DNA of 41,000 nucleotides from Glandiceps talaboti (GCF_964340395.1 NC_135552.1:24923681-24964680), one strand, 5' to 3'; numbered from the stretch's first letter, positions 1-11,577 are shown. Notes: a model not told the origin generated them from the sequence alone. Program-made: numbers and translations.

Positions 1-832
1 ACTGATACTTTATGTACAATCATCAGGACATCAGCTATACGACCGGTAACATTTTAAAGAGCTTACAGATTTAATTTGGTAAACGCAGCATCATGCAATA
101 TGTGTAGTGTTTTTTTTATATTCCATCACTGTGCCAATACCATCTGGTGTGTGTTGAATTTATAAGTTATTGACCTGAACCTTTTTATTTGTGCATTGTA
201 AAATAAACAAAAAATAATTTAATAATATTTTGAAGGGGTTAAGTCGCGATACAGGAAATCATTTGTGAGCTATAATGGCAGGATAGAAAGAAAGACTTTG
301 AAAGAAAATACAGCCAGGTGATAAATTGGTAAAAGCTTGCCCACATTATAATTGGAGTGATACACGTCATCGACCAGTTCAATTTTTACAATAATGCTCA
401 ATTCTGTGCAGAATTTCATTAGTGAATGAATAAATGAATGAATGATCCAAACTGTACAATACAACATGTTACGCATGGTTACACAAGGCATGCGATTTAG
501 TCTATTTTACAATGTCTAATTTGTTAATTTGCATATAAACGAATTTTTTATAAAAAAGAAAAAAATCTATATCTAAATTTGTCATAACAGCATTATGACG
601 TACAATTAGGTACTACAAAACACTGTGTAGATAGAATGACATATGACCTTTATGTTATCCATCAAACGCTGTGATTGTATTTATTTATGAATCATCCATC
701 AATATTCTGGTCAAGAACGTTATACAATGACATTATAGACAAACCTATCTACAAATATATTAATAACACACAAGTATAAATTGCATGCGTATCTCAGTAC
801 GTCAGGTTTTGTATCCATTTATTCGAACACAT
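1..832. other. Unique AT-rich sequence, no gene recognised
   Basis: Both strands are broken by frequent stops. The longest open stretch (270-491, minus) has no recognisable motif and low-complexity Ile/Ser/His content. A short imperfect ATGA run lies near 421-447. I see nothing else. Confidence 0.6.
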
Positions 833-1206
833 GTTCTTAAAGTGGCACAAGCTGAGTTTGTAAAAATACTACCCAAGTGAAAAAAGACAAAACCACATTC
901 CAGTATATTGCCTATATTGTTAATATTGATGCATGTCTTCTATAATATTACGATTGTCTTCTGGCATGGTTAGAACAGCTGATTGCAAATTGCATAGTAC
1001 GGCTTTCCTGAACAATTTTATACGTATGATAAATTACGTTATCGGATCGTTTATGAGTTATATCTTGATATCTGGTTTGAGTTCAGTCAATTGCAACTGG
1101 TGGTTAAAGATGCTTCAGTAAGTATAATACTGCGAGTATCTTTTAAATATGCAGTAAAATCTACGCCCAAATCAGTATAAACTCAGCTTGTGACCCTTTC
1201 ACAATA
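833..1206 (+). mobile_element. Short element with terminal inverted repeats (MITE-like), copy 1
   Basis: The ends form an inverted repeat. CACAAGCTGAGTTT at 846-859 is matched exactly in reverse complement by AAACTCAGCTTGTG at 1179-1192, and imperfect pairing extends outward to about 833 and 1206. The body from about 840 to 1040 is repeated in opposite orientation at 2340-2566, which shows that the sequence is dispersed rather than unique. At about 370 bp with no transposase it resembles a non-autonomous DNA transposon. I could not identify a target-site duplication, so the superfamily is open. In the frame corresponding to the longer reading stretch of copy 2, this copy has several stops. 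Confidence 0.5.
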
Positions 1207-1783
1207 TATGCTTACAAATGCAGCTTGTTCCACTGTAAAAGGTTACATAGTCTATGTATTGAATATTGTCCCATTAAATAAAGACTAAACTGAAAACATG
1301 GTGAACATATGGTTTTGGGGTTTTTTCAATTCATATTGTTCAACGTATTCGTAAAATAAAATGAAACATAATACAAGAATGTCAAAATTGTTAATGCAAT
1401 TATATTCACTTTTTTTTACTATACAATGGTTAGAAAATCTACCTTTTAGAAAAGCCCTACATCTTTTATTAATAATATAATATCTATATTTACAACGCGC
1501 ACGGCATCAGTTGAAATGGCAGTTTTATTTCTCCTATCGCACCATCAGTTTATTCTATATTGAAAAGTTACGTCGAGTCATGACATGACATGACATTACA
1601 CACACAGTTCACGTTAAATCAATTGTAATACAACGTTTTTAAAAAATAGTTTTGGGTTAGAATCATTAGTTTGTTGTAAAGTTTCATATTAGTTTGTTGT
1701 AAAGTTTAATATTTTGTTTTCAAAGAGGGTTTAGCAGTGCTTGTCTACCTTGAAAGTTTCTATTTAGATGTTATTCCCCAATA
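1207..1783. other. Unique AT-rich sequence, no gene recognised
   Basis: It holds a short TGACA run near 1578-1598 and the 23-bp tandem duplication listed separately. AAATAAAGACTA near 1277 resembles a polyadenylation-signal context, but no upstream coding sequence supports it. Confidence 0.5.
1665..1710. repeat. 23-bp tandem duplication
   Basis: Two adjacent 23-bp units (1665-1687 and 1688-1710) both begin ATTAGTTTGTTGTAAAGTTT and differ only in the penultimate positions (CAT versus AAT). This is a local slippage or replication duplication. Confidence 0.85.
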
Positions 1784-1900
1784 CGTTTTCGTTCAGCCAA
1801 TGAAAATACGAGTGACCTAAAGAGCCTTTGTCACTATGAGTCTAGCGACTCGTAGAGACAACCCTCCAGCTACGAGTATTTTCCGGCTGAATGAAGAAAA
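1784..1900. repeat. Imperfect inverted repeat (small foldback)
   Basis: Arms at about 1784-1812 and 1871-1900 pair imperfectly. The left has TTCAGCC...AAAATACGAGT and the right has TACGAGTATTTTCCGGCTGAA. The spacer includes an inner pair, AGTCTAGCGACT, near 1839. The size (about 115 bp) and layout suggest a tiny foldback or MITE remnant; it could also be a chance hairpin. Confidence 0.4.
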
Positions 1901-2100
1901 ATATTTGAAAATAACATAATTATACCAGAACTAGTAATGCCAAAGAAAAATCGGGAAAGCACATTTTCCTTTAATAATATATTAGGATCAGCTACGTGTA
2001 AACAGCTGTTTCGACTTACAACCTTTGATATTGTCTAGAACTATGTACTAAATCATGTACATGCTGTAGCATAGAATATATAGGCTTTATATTTTGGTTG

Positions 2101-2482
2101 CTAGCCAGGTTCATTTATTTTACTGTAACAGGGTTGGCCTATTGAACAGTTCACCGAGGCAACGTTCTCGCAAGTATGTGGGTCATCTTTTGATTGACCA
2201 TAAGATAAAAACACTTCAGAATCTAGGGTATAAGGAAAAAACATATGCTGATGTGAAACTAATATTACAGTAACAGATGTCAAACTCTCGGGTATCATTG
2301 CCCCTGGTGTTGCCACCTACGGCGATACCTTTTGATAAATTCTTGTCAAGGCTTATACCATTCGTGGCGTAATTTATCATACGTAGCAAAAAGTGTTCTG
2401 GAAATCCGTAATTATGCAAGCAGCTATTCAAACCATACCAGAAGACGACAATCGTAATGTTATAGAAGACACGCATTAACAT
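2101..2482 (-). other. Frame-switching open stretch, origin unknown
   Basis: Minus-strand reading gives 88 open codons (2482 to 2216) and an overlapping 71-codon stretch in another frame (2316 to 2101). Together they look like a frameshifted coding relic, and the beginning overlaps mobile-element copy 2. I recognise no domain; the second part contains four cysteines (CENVASVNCSIGQPC). A chance pair of overlapping ORFs is equally possible. I assign no function. Confidence 0.2.
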
Positions 2483-2566
2483 CTACAATATACTGGAATG
2501 TGGTTTTGTTTAAGTTTTTCACTTGAGTAAAATGTTTACAAGCTCAGCTTTTGTCACTTTATGACC
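2340..2566 (-). mobile_element. Second, inverted copy of the 833-1206 element (partial)
   Basis: Read on the minus strand, this matches the plus-strand 836-1040 segment. Shared blocks include AAAACCACATTCCAGTATAT, GTCTTCTATAA and ACGTATGATAAATTACG, with small indels. The outer end (2539-2563) corresponds to the left terminal repeat of copy 1. Similarity ends near 2340, and no matching second terminal repeat is visible, so this copy is truncated or its other end has decayed. The two copies face each other across about 1.1 kb. Confidence 0.6.
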
Positions 2567-5510
2567 CACCCCCCTGAAATTTAATTAAATATAAAAATTG
2601 ATATTTTCCAGGCAAATGTTGAGATCACTTAACTATAATTTACTGCATTTTACATGGTCGTCTGTAAATAAAAAATAGTGTTTATCGAAAACTTCATGGT
2701 AACCTAAGATTACTATCATTCTCTCCTGTGAATATTACGCCATGTATGTTGTGTCCCGGTCAGCTGGTCAGCATTTTACCTCTCGAAGACAAAATAAAAT
2801 TTAATCTAAGAGAATCTTGAAAGGAAAATTGCAGTCGTAGTATCCGGAAAAACGACTCCTCCAGCGCCCCCCCCCCCCCATTAAATACATGTAGTTTGCC
2901 CCTACGTTTTCTAAATCTGTGTCTGTGTGTTACAAGATACAAGATAATTACAAAGCAACAAACACTGTGTACGATTACATAAAAACCATCGTGATATGTT
3001 AGATTGTTGTTTGACTACGTAAAGAAATCAAAGGTACACATGGGTTTCTAAAATAGTTATATAATTCCATTCAGGTTTCCCACTAACAATCTCAGAGCCT
3101 CAGACATGTGTTTCAATTAGCTAAATATATGTCTTGATCTCCACACTTGTAAGGGCAGACCTACTACAGTTAACTGTATGTTGCTGTTCAAAGTGTGTGT
3201 CAAAGTTCACTTTGTAATACTTACATGCTGCGACATTTGTGTTGTACTACCATACCAAGAACACGACGAAATGTGAAATTTACAAAAAAACGTTCTCAGT
3301 TTTGATTTTGGTTTTGCATATTTCAGTTTTTTATTGAAAGGGTTGTATTTTGTTTCAATGCAAAAGACATGAACCTTGTCTAAGCTCATGAAGGTCATTC
3401 TGAAGAACACTCAACGCGATTCGGCTTTATGCTACACAATAACGAACAACATACTGATGTGCTGTATTGCATTTTATACCCTAACTTTACAATTCAGATA
3501 ATATGGATTTTGTAACAGCTGTTTATATATAGGGGCGGTAACATGTTACCATTCTATACTGACACAGAATATAAATGCGTGTAATTAACTGCAGTGGTCA
3601 CAACAAGTAAGATTTCCCACTCTACTATCTACTGACCTTAGTTTTCAAAAGGAATGTATCTTTTACGAATCACTAAATACAAATTAAAAGGTAACTCAAC
3701 AGTGCATCGGCGAGGATCTCTTTGATAATGTGCTTTCATTACACCATTGAATACAATTCTCTGCAGCTGTATATTACTTTCCAAGGACAGTATATTGATA
3801 GCTGGATGAGTTCTCGCCATTTTTTTAATTTTGTTCATCAGAGTATAAAAGTTTTGAAACCGGCTGATAGGAAGCATTGTGCAAACAGTATCTTGGTTTA
3901 GGAATATCACTTACGCTGTTAACCCTGACAGCGATATTGATGACGTCATGTAAGGTGACAGAGGTTAGCGAAAACCATCAATTTGAAAATACTAATGGAA
4001 CCATATCTGATTGCTGTTTTGTAATAGATTAAGAGATACAGGAAGAGAGATAGGGATCGATGTTCAAAACCCTCATTGACAAGAAGTTATCAGTTTCTAC
4101 TGAAAAAATGTCTGACTGTATAGTGAAAAGGATTCATCGAGATTTCAATATAACATCACTTAGAGTGGAAAATGAAAACTGAGTCCATCAATATCTAAAT
4201 GGATACTAAATGACAAAAAACTCCATTGTTTATACGTAAATTATTTGAGTGTATTCTTATTTCCTACCTTTTATCTTTGTCTGCGATGAAATGTAGAATC
4301 AGTCCTTGAATCGAAAACAAAATGATGTCTAAATGAACAAGGATGACTCGACAGTTACCAGCATGTCACGGTGATCAATCTCCGGTATATGTTATGGATG
4401 TCAGCATCGTTTGCCTATCTCCACTAATATGAGCTTTCAGTCATTTATTGAAGGGCACGGTTAAGCATGTACCACGGTGGACTATCTGTGCAACGAATAC
4501 GCATTTGTATTCAAGTTAGGGAGTTAGGATTAAGATTCGCTTTGGGATAGGCTTAGGCTTAGACCCCCTAGTATAAACTTATTTGTTTTGTCTGCTTTAG
4601 GTGGACACTGTACTGTCTGTACTACACGCGTGCTTAATATATATTCATCACATTGGTTTTAGATTTGTACACAATTCAGATAAGCATATATGTATACATG
4701 TTATTATATTAAGCTGATCGAGGGGTGGAAGGTATAATGAAATGGCGTAGCAGTTTTGGAAAGTATGTGTCAATTCAATTAAGTCCTATATGACGAACTC
4801 ATCCTTGCTGTGACGGTATTTCAATGGTGGTGGCGTGCTATTCTAAAAAAAGGACTAACATGTTTTAATCGCTGTTGATATATTTCTGATATCAGAAATC
4901 ACACTATACAGACGCGTCAAACAAATTTAATCGAGCTACAAGCCATAGCAAATATCCTGTTTGTACAAAGTATTCAACTCGGTAAGCAATTATTCTGATT
5001 GTTTACCTTTTTAGCGTTTGAAACAAGTCAATTCGATTATAAAATTAATATAATAAATGACCACTAATCAATAACCTAGCCTTGCGTATTCAGAATATTC
5101 AGAATCATTAAACAATACGGTTTGACAAACTGTCATGTACTGATAAGTTAGATCTAAAAGTAAAGTAACGTTTGGCATATTTTAAGAAAGGGCTTTTTTC
5201 ATAAAGAGAGCTAAATGTTTTATCTTTTGATCAAAGCATATGTTCAATTGTCTAGCTCTTCAAAGCTTACATAATGATGGCATTAATTAATTTAGCTAGA
5301 CAAACTGTAGACCTCCACCATAGTAATTCACAAAAACAATCAAACACACGAACAGAACTGAATGACAGTAAGCTATTTCATGCATACATATGTGGAAATA
5401 AAACGTTAATGACAAACATCCACATCTAAAATAGTATGATGGCCTGTTTTGAAAACTGTTAGTTAAAGGTTCAGCGATTTCTTTCTTACAATATATTAAA
5501 CCCTAGACGA
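2567..5510. other. Unique sequence, no gene recognised
   Basis: A C13 homopolymer lies at 2867-2879. The longest open stretch (3910 to 3638, minus, 90 codons) is moderately exon-like but has no recognisable motif. A 9-bp tandem duplication (ATTCAGAAT) lies near 5089. An 18-bp palindrome is listed separately. Nothing else stands out. Confidence 0.5.
4882..4899. repeat. 18-bp perfect palindrome
   Basis: ATTTCTGATATCAGAAAT is its own reverse complement. It contains TTC...GAA half-sites resembling a dimeric transcription-factor site. Function is unknown, and in AT-rich DNA such palindromes can arise by chance. Confidence 0.8.
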
Positions 5511-5568
5511 TTTTGTGGATATTTATCTATAGGTACAAATTTTGTGGCTATTTATCTATAGGTACAAA
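5511..5568. repeat. 29-bp tandem duplication
   Basis: Two adjacent 29-bp units (5511-5539 and 5540-5568) differ by a single base (TGGATATTT versus TGGCTATTT). This is a young local duplication. Confidence 0.9.
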
Positions 5569-5999
5569 TAGCCAAAATGACTTTACTGATAATTGATAAC
5601 ACCGACAATTTGTTTTACTGAAACACAACAGCTGCAAGACAATCACTTTTAATTGTCTTACCATGTTCAAGTATATAACCAATGAAAAGAACTGTATGGC
5701 TTATTACCTAAACGCCATCATATTCCATATTTCCAATGTCAGCTATCAATATAAACTAGGCTGTAATACGACCTACATGTACCTTTTATACAAATTGGGA
5801 AAAAAGACCACATTTTAGTCATTTGATATCCATAAATATTCCCCTCTAAATAAGTCTGTCTCTGAAGAGTTCTTGCTATTGTTACCAGCCAATCTAAAGA
5901 ACGTTATTAAGATTAAATATTCTGCTATTAAAGACTTCTACAGTTAAGTGCATTTTCATCAGAGATAAATTGATCAACATACCTATTTATTACCTTACA
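5569..5999. other. Unique sequence, nothing recognised
   Basis: AT-rich, stop-dense in all frames, with no repeats or signals that I can name. Confidence 0.6.
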
Positions 6000-6040
6000 G
6001 CATATATGCATGCGCGCACACACACACACACGCACGCGCG

Positions 6041-6099
<59 letters not shown>

Positions 6100-6127
6100 G
6101 CGCGCGCGCGCACGTGCATACATGTAT
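6000..6127. repeat. Alternating purine-pyrimidine tract, (CA/CG)n
   Basis: Every base alternates purine and pyrimidine over about 128 bp. TATATGCATG leads into CA and CGCA blocks, then a long CA run, then (CG)13 at 6085-6110, then ACGTGCATACATGTA. This is the classical composition for left-handed Z-DNA. The histidine/threonine/arginine-rich translations across it are microsatellite artefacts. Confidence 0.95.
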
Positions 6128-6264
6128 TGGCAGTTGTTGTTCAATTCAATAACATTCAGATATATTCAAGTGTTTACCTAATATGTCTTGCCTTTGAATA
6201 CCTTGAAAAAGAAACGTCGGATTACATCTATAAGTTCCTTATGCCTTATGCATTTCTTTTTTCT

Positions 6265-6311
6265 ACATGCATGCATGCATACATACATACATACATACAT
6301 ACATACATACA

Positions 6312-6345
<34 letters not shown>

Positions 6346-6476
6346 CATACATACATACATACATACATACATACATACATACATTTTTATACATACATAC
6401 ATACATACATACATACATACATACATACATACATACATACATACATACATTTTTATACATACATACATACATACAT

Positions 6477-6537
<61 letters not shown>

Positions 6538-6619
6538 TACATACATACATACATACATACATACATACATACATACATACATACATACATACATACATAC
6601 ATACATACATACATACATG
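6265..6619. repeat. (ACAT)n compound microsatellite
   Basis: The tract opens with (ATGC)3 and continues as ACAT repeats. It is interrupted twice by ATTTTTAT (near 6383 and 6449), contains a pure AC block at 6493-6532, and returns to ACAT. The duplicated interruption implies an internal segmental duplication of about 66 bp. Ile/His/Thr/Tyr translations on both strands are artefacts. Confidence 0.97.
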
Positions 6620-6669
6620 TAGCAACCATGTACCATATTACAGAAAAGTTTAGTTTACTTTGTCTTACA

Positions 6670-7101
6670 GACTTTACATGAAAATAAATGGCGCCAGAGT
6701 AGGTAGACAGAAGTGATAAAGAAATAGGGGCATCTTTTTACTACTGTCATCTTCTTTTTATCTTTGTAACAGGAGACTGGTGTATCAAGTCGTGAAGACA
6801 GATTACATCGTGAATGTCTCCTAGTTTCACTATCCCATACGTATGTGTTATGTGTGATATCATCTCCTGTTTTGAATACACGTAATTTACACATAGTTAC
6901 ATGTATCAAATCAAATAACACATATCTTCTGTAACTCCTCATCTCTCAACGGAATACACACTGTCATATTGAGAGCCCTCCGTTATGTCAATGTTCAGTG
7001 TACACTTTTATCTGTTTGAGTACAAATTTGATACGACATACCACATGTCATAAGTAGGCGCTTCTTCGTCAAGTCCAACTTAACGTTTGCAAGAAGTACT
7101 T
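6670..7101 (-). repeat. Left arm of a 0.43-kb inverted repeat pair
   Basis: The reverse complement matches 11166-11577 at about 95% by eye. The outer end is GACTTTACATG at 6670 and the inner end is AAGTACTT at 7094-7101. Relative to the right arm it carries about 20 extra bases near 6972-6991. Outside the arm the sequence diverges immediately and reaches the ACAT microsatellite after about 50 bp. Both arms share a 65-70-codon open frame, but the substitutions do not look selected for protein. The pair could be the termini of one large element or two oppositely inserted copies of one family. Confidence 0.85.
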
Positions 7102-9751
7102 GTTTTGCATGTAATATTGCTTAATTTATGGCAACCACATATTAAACCGGTATTGCAGTACAAAGCGACAAGTTTGGTGTGTGTTTTAAACAACACGACC
7201 AAGTGCTGTGCCTGACAGTTACCTTTGGCAATTAATATGCCCTTATGAATGCACAGAACGTGGATGGAATAACGGTGAATTATGACGTGGATTACTGGTA
7301 TCTTTCAAGTCGAATTTGCCTTCTGAATATAAACCTGGGCTTCGTTAGCGTGTTGTCAGTTTTTACTGCGACTGACAAAAGGCGAGGTCGAACGACAATT
7401 GACACATATTCCAATTATTAAACTCAGAGATAAATGTCACTCGTAAAGGCTAATCAATATCTTATCTCCAAGGAATCTTTACATCGGGAACATATCTACA
7501 TATATATCTTTCAATGTGTCGTATCAGCAAAAGCGTCGAAGTTTCGTTGACACATTCTTGCTTCTTCTTTATTAAGCGTACCGTGGAAACCTTGAAGGTA
7601 AATATGTAACTGCGCAATTGGTGGGCAGTATACTTGCAGACTGAGCTAACAACATCGTATTAAAAACAGTTGATTAACCCAAGATCTTCCGCAAACGATA
7701 CTAAGATACCACTTAGTTATCCGCTAACTATAAATGCCATATATCTAAGATCACTGACATTTTAGTCTCTGCGATGATTTTCCTGACATAACGTACAACG
7801 ACCCCAGGCCAATGATTTCCCCAGTTAAGCAGATGGTGAGAAATCACAGCATTAAGTAATCAGGATTGAATGTGTAAATTGAGGGACTACTTTGGCAGTA
7901 AGTAAGAATGTGACAATTTCAAGGCAACGGAAATATTAGTTGCGCAATTGCCTATTGGTGCTGTAACTGGAATATTATTATCATTTCGCCCAAACACCCA
8001 AATATCACAGCTAAGGGTTAAAATACCAATAATTAGACATTTTATATGTCAATTACAGTGAGATGTTGAAATCGTGATCGGTTTCCGGGGATGATTTTGG
8101 GGTGCGGACACAAATATCAGTTTGACTGCATTTATTAAGCCATTTTATGTGTACAGAAACACAAATAAATTCAATAAAGTCATTCAATATTGTCCAAGGT
8201 GTACAATATTATGAATAAGTCATACCTAAAAAAGACAGTTCCAAAAAAATGTTCCAGATGGACATAACGAACAGAACATGGTTACAAGTACAGATAGTAC
8301 ATTGTTTTACGTAAATACGTATCGATTATTTTCTCTGCTGACCATATGTTAGAGTTCATTTCTCTGCTATGCCATAGAAGGTAGATGAAAAATGTGAGTT
8401 ACAATATTGTTTTATCTGTGTATACGACATTACACATGATAACGATTTGCACAAAAGGTTTCCTAAATCTATCCCTTTCTATCGATAGCAATGGTAAAAT
8501 TCACACATTCTGTTTTTAAATAGATGAACAGCTGCCCAGTAGAAGTAGAGTATGTGCTTGTTTTAATATTGCAAGAGTTCTCAAACAAGGATTGCTTAAT
8601 TGCACTGATGGATTTTTGTGATGCTTGAAGTAATATGGCCCTTTATTTGATTTGTTCATTGTGTTATATTGAGACCTAGTAATAACGACAGTCAGAACTA
8701 TTGGAAAAACAAGTTGATTATACGCGTCTGCGTAATACGAATGAATCTGTCATTTCTCTTGGCTAACGTAATAACTCGGGATAGACTTACTTTGACTAAA
8801 TAACACCACAAATTGCGTCAAGATGACACATGTACGTACATTTCTCTTGAATGGCAGAAACATTCAAACAGGTTTTGCCGAATCAGTAAATCAAAGAATC
8901 CGCCACGATTATTTCAACTATAGAAAATACTTGTCCCAGTTTTTCGTAGTCTATAATGAGAATGGCTATCATTTGGAAAAGTTGATATTAGCCCAAGACA
9001 CAAATTAATATTACAGATGAACTCGGGCTTATTCGTCATTTGTTATCAAATTTATTTCACTCCGCGTGGGGTCATTTGTTTTTCCAACTATATTAACATT
9101 ATTGATAACGATATTTACGGTAATTAGTTTGTATCGCATGTACGAATAGAGTTGATGAGCAAGCGTGAAATACACCTTAAACAACACATATACTATATAG
9201 TCATGCCAACATAAGAAGTAGGGTTTATTGTATTGGTAAAAGTTGCACGATTTGTCTACTTAAATTGAAGTGTACGTAATCACACTGTGTTATCAACAGC
9301 CTATGTGCCAACTTCGTCTAACTATTTAAAAGACATATACATATTCTTGAGGTTTATGTCAAATTGAATACGCGTATAAAATACGAGTAGTCTGACCATA
9401 CCTGTTATGCCACAAAGAAAGTTTGATTATCTTAACAAATAAAGATAGCATCTTCTTTTTATTCGAGATATAACGTCCGTATGTGTGTGCATGTTCCAAC
9501 ATTAACCCTTGTTAGGGGTAGTAAAACTAGACAAAGTTGTAAAATCACATTACGATGGATTACATCAGAAGATCTTCTGAGTTATAGTCTCTAATATAAA
9601 AAATCAACGAGACTCCTCATTCAAGATGTAAACTTTTTTATGGCTCTATTAAAGTAGTGATAATGTGGCGACCTTTACTTTTTAAATAATAAATAGATGC
9701 CATAAACGTATCTGGTTGTGTGACCTGTTGTACGGGTAATAATGCTGCGGC
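7102..9751. other. Interior between inverted arms, first part; no gene recognised
   Basis: Stop-dense unique sequence. The longest open stretch (8823-9008, plus) has no recognisable motif. No transposase, integrase or reverse-transcriptase signature is visible, so any element bounded by the arms would be non-autonomous. Confidence 0.5.
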
Positions 9752-9811
9752 TACATACATGCATTCATGCATGCATGCATACATACATACATACATACAT
9801 ACATACATACA

Positions 9812-9842
<31 letters not shown>

Positions 9843-10023
9843 GCACGCACGCACGCACGCACGCACGCATGCACATACATACATACATACATACATACAT
9901 ACATACATACATACATACATACATACATACATTCATACATACATACATACATACATACATACATACATACATACATACATACATTCATACATACATACAT
10001 ACATACATACATACATACATACA

Positions 10024-10056
<33 letters not shown>
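9752..10056. repeat. (ACAT)n microsatellite with central (ACGC)n block
   Basis: ACAT repeats are interrupted by a GCAC/ACGC block at 9841-9872 and by ATTC substitutions near 9931 and 9983. The four-base register is kept across the motif change. Translations of the tract are artefacts. Confidence 0.97.
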
Positions 10057-10161
10057 GTAAAAGAGAAATAAGCATATCAACAAAGGCTGAGTGTGACACT
10101 GTGGGTGTTATTGATTAACGTTCTATCATAAAGTTTGATGTACAGTCTACTAAACACAATG

Positions 10162-10396
10162 AGACTATCATATGTCGCACTATTCTTGTTCGAGGTTAGT
10201 TGAGACAAGATCTCATTGTACAAGTATATTTATGGTCATTGGCATGTTTCAGCCTCTACTTTATGTTCTAGCGAAAGTGTAACTTTTTGTGCCTATAAGG
10301 TGGATGTATATAGGATGTGTACGATTACTGGCCCGATTGCGCAATTCTAGCCATTCAAGTGAAAATCTTATGAATGGTTGCCAGGGTTCGATTAAT
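10162..10396 (+). mobile_element. Dispersed repeat family of unknown type, copy A
   Basis: About 235 bp matches the reverse complement of 17288-17532 at about 70% with indels. Landmarks are GACTATCAT, CTATTCTTGTTCGA, ACTTTATGTTCTA, and AATTCTAGCCATTCAAGTGA followed by GGTTGCCA. Similarity stops abruptly after GGTTGCCA, so one end is defined. No ORF, tRNA head or terminal repeat is visible. It is likely a decayed non-autonomous element or a LINE or SINE fragment. Confidence 0.6.
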
Positions 10397-11165
10397 ATAA
10401 AACAACCGTTCAATCTAATCATGTTATGATTAAGTGATACCTTTCCAAAGGAAACGCAGACATTGATACCAACAGCGTCAGTAAATACGAAATCGTATTA
10501 TAAACGGGTCTATTAGTTTTTTAACTGTGACTTTGAGTATTCTCAATGCATTTGTTAGATTATGGCACTTTTAGATTGGCGATAAACATTGATATTATTG
10601 AGTTAGTGGGAGTTTTCAAACATATTTTACCCGTAATTCAATCAATGAGTTACACATACAAAGCCAAAATCTTGTTCGGTTATTCACTACACGCTATGTG
10701 CAAAATGAGGCCTATAACTGGTCATGTATCCGTGGTTGAGCTGAACTATAATCTTGATAACGTGAATATGCATAGTACTTGTATGATAAAGCAGACATGA
10801 CCATTTTTGTGCAGCCATATTTGAATACTATTATGAGAAAAACATTTAATAATAGATTTTATTTCAATCAAAACATATTTGATACTGCATATCACACGTC
10901 TGTGTATTTTGAGTTAAGTGTTTGTGTTTATAGAGAGAACAGCGCAGTGTACTGACATTTTGCTCTGAATATCTAAGATGAATAAAAAGCGTTCTTGTTT
11001 GTGAGGATGTGTGTACTTTGATGATATCGAACTATAGTTTATCTAACAGATGACATGTATGAATATATACCCCTTTATGTGGTGGTCTGTACTGTTTGAT
11101 ACTCAGTTATAGATAAGAAATGTATCCGTCTATAAAAGTAATATTAAGTAATATTACATACATAA
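10397..11165. other. Interior between inverted arms, last part; no gene recognised
   Basis: An 84-codon open stretch (10546-10800, plus) has no domain I recognise and no flanking coding signal, and I treat it as chance. AAGTAATATT occurs twice in tandem near 11140-11157. Confidence 0.5.
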
Positions 11166-11577
11166 AAGTACTTCTTGCAAACGTTAAGTTGGACTTGACG
11201 AAGAAGCGCCTACTTATAACACGAGGTATGTCGTATCAAATATGTACTCAAACAGATAAAAGTGTACACTGAAATCAATATGACAGTGTGTATTCCGTTG
11301 AGAGATGAGGAGTTACAGAAGATATGTGTGATGTGATGTGATACATGTAACTATGTGTAAATTACGTGTATTCAAAACAGGAGATGATATCACACATAAC
11401 ACATACGTATGGGATAGTGAAACTATGAGACATTCACGATGTAATCTGTCTTCACGACTTGTTACACTAGTCTCCTGTTACAAAGATAAAAAGAAGATGA
11501 CAGTAGTAAAAAGATGCCCCTATTTCTTTATCACGTCTGTCTACGTACTCTGATGCCATTTACTTTCATGTAAAGTC
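11166..11577 (+). repeat. Right arm of the 0.43-kb inverted repeat pair
   Basis: This is the reverse-complement partner of 6670-7101, ending CATGTAAAGTC at 11577. It lacks the roughly 20-bp segment of the left arm near 11269. On its outer side lies about 190 bp of sequence ending AATAAATATTGATG, then a TGTA microsatellite. The left arm is also followed, in its own orientation, by a TATG tract. Microsatellite tails are typical of some LINE 3' ends, so the arms could be pieces of a retroelement rather than DNA-transposon termini. Confidence 0.85.

Noticed and set aside
6010-6681. 223-codon ORF rich in Thr, His, Ile and Tyr
   Set aside because: It is a translation of CA/CG and ACAT microsatellites; all frames on both strands are open over the tract.
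10375-10395. Box B-like GGGTTCGATT
   Set aside because: No box A lies at a proper distance upstream, and the partner copy at 17.3 kb does not keep the motif.
6655-11553. Conserved 65-70-codon ORF in both inverted arms
   Set aside because: The arms are about 95% identical at the DNA level, so a shared frame is expected. The few differences inside the frame are mostly amino-acid changing (Arg/Met, Asp/Val, Pro/Leu, Leu/Val) with only about one silent, which argues against protein selection.
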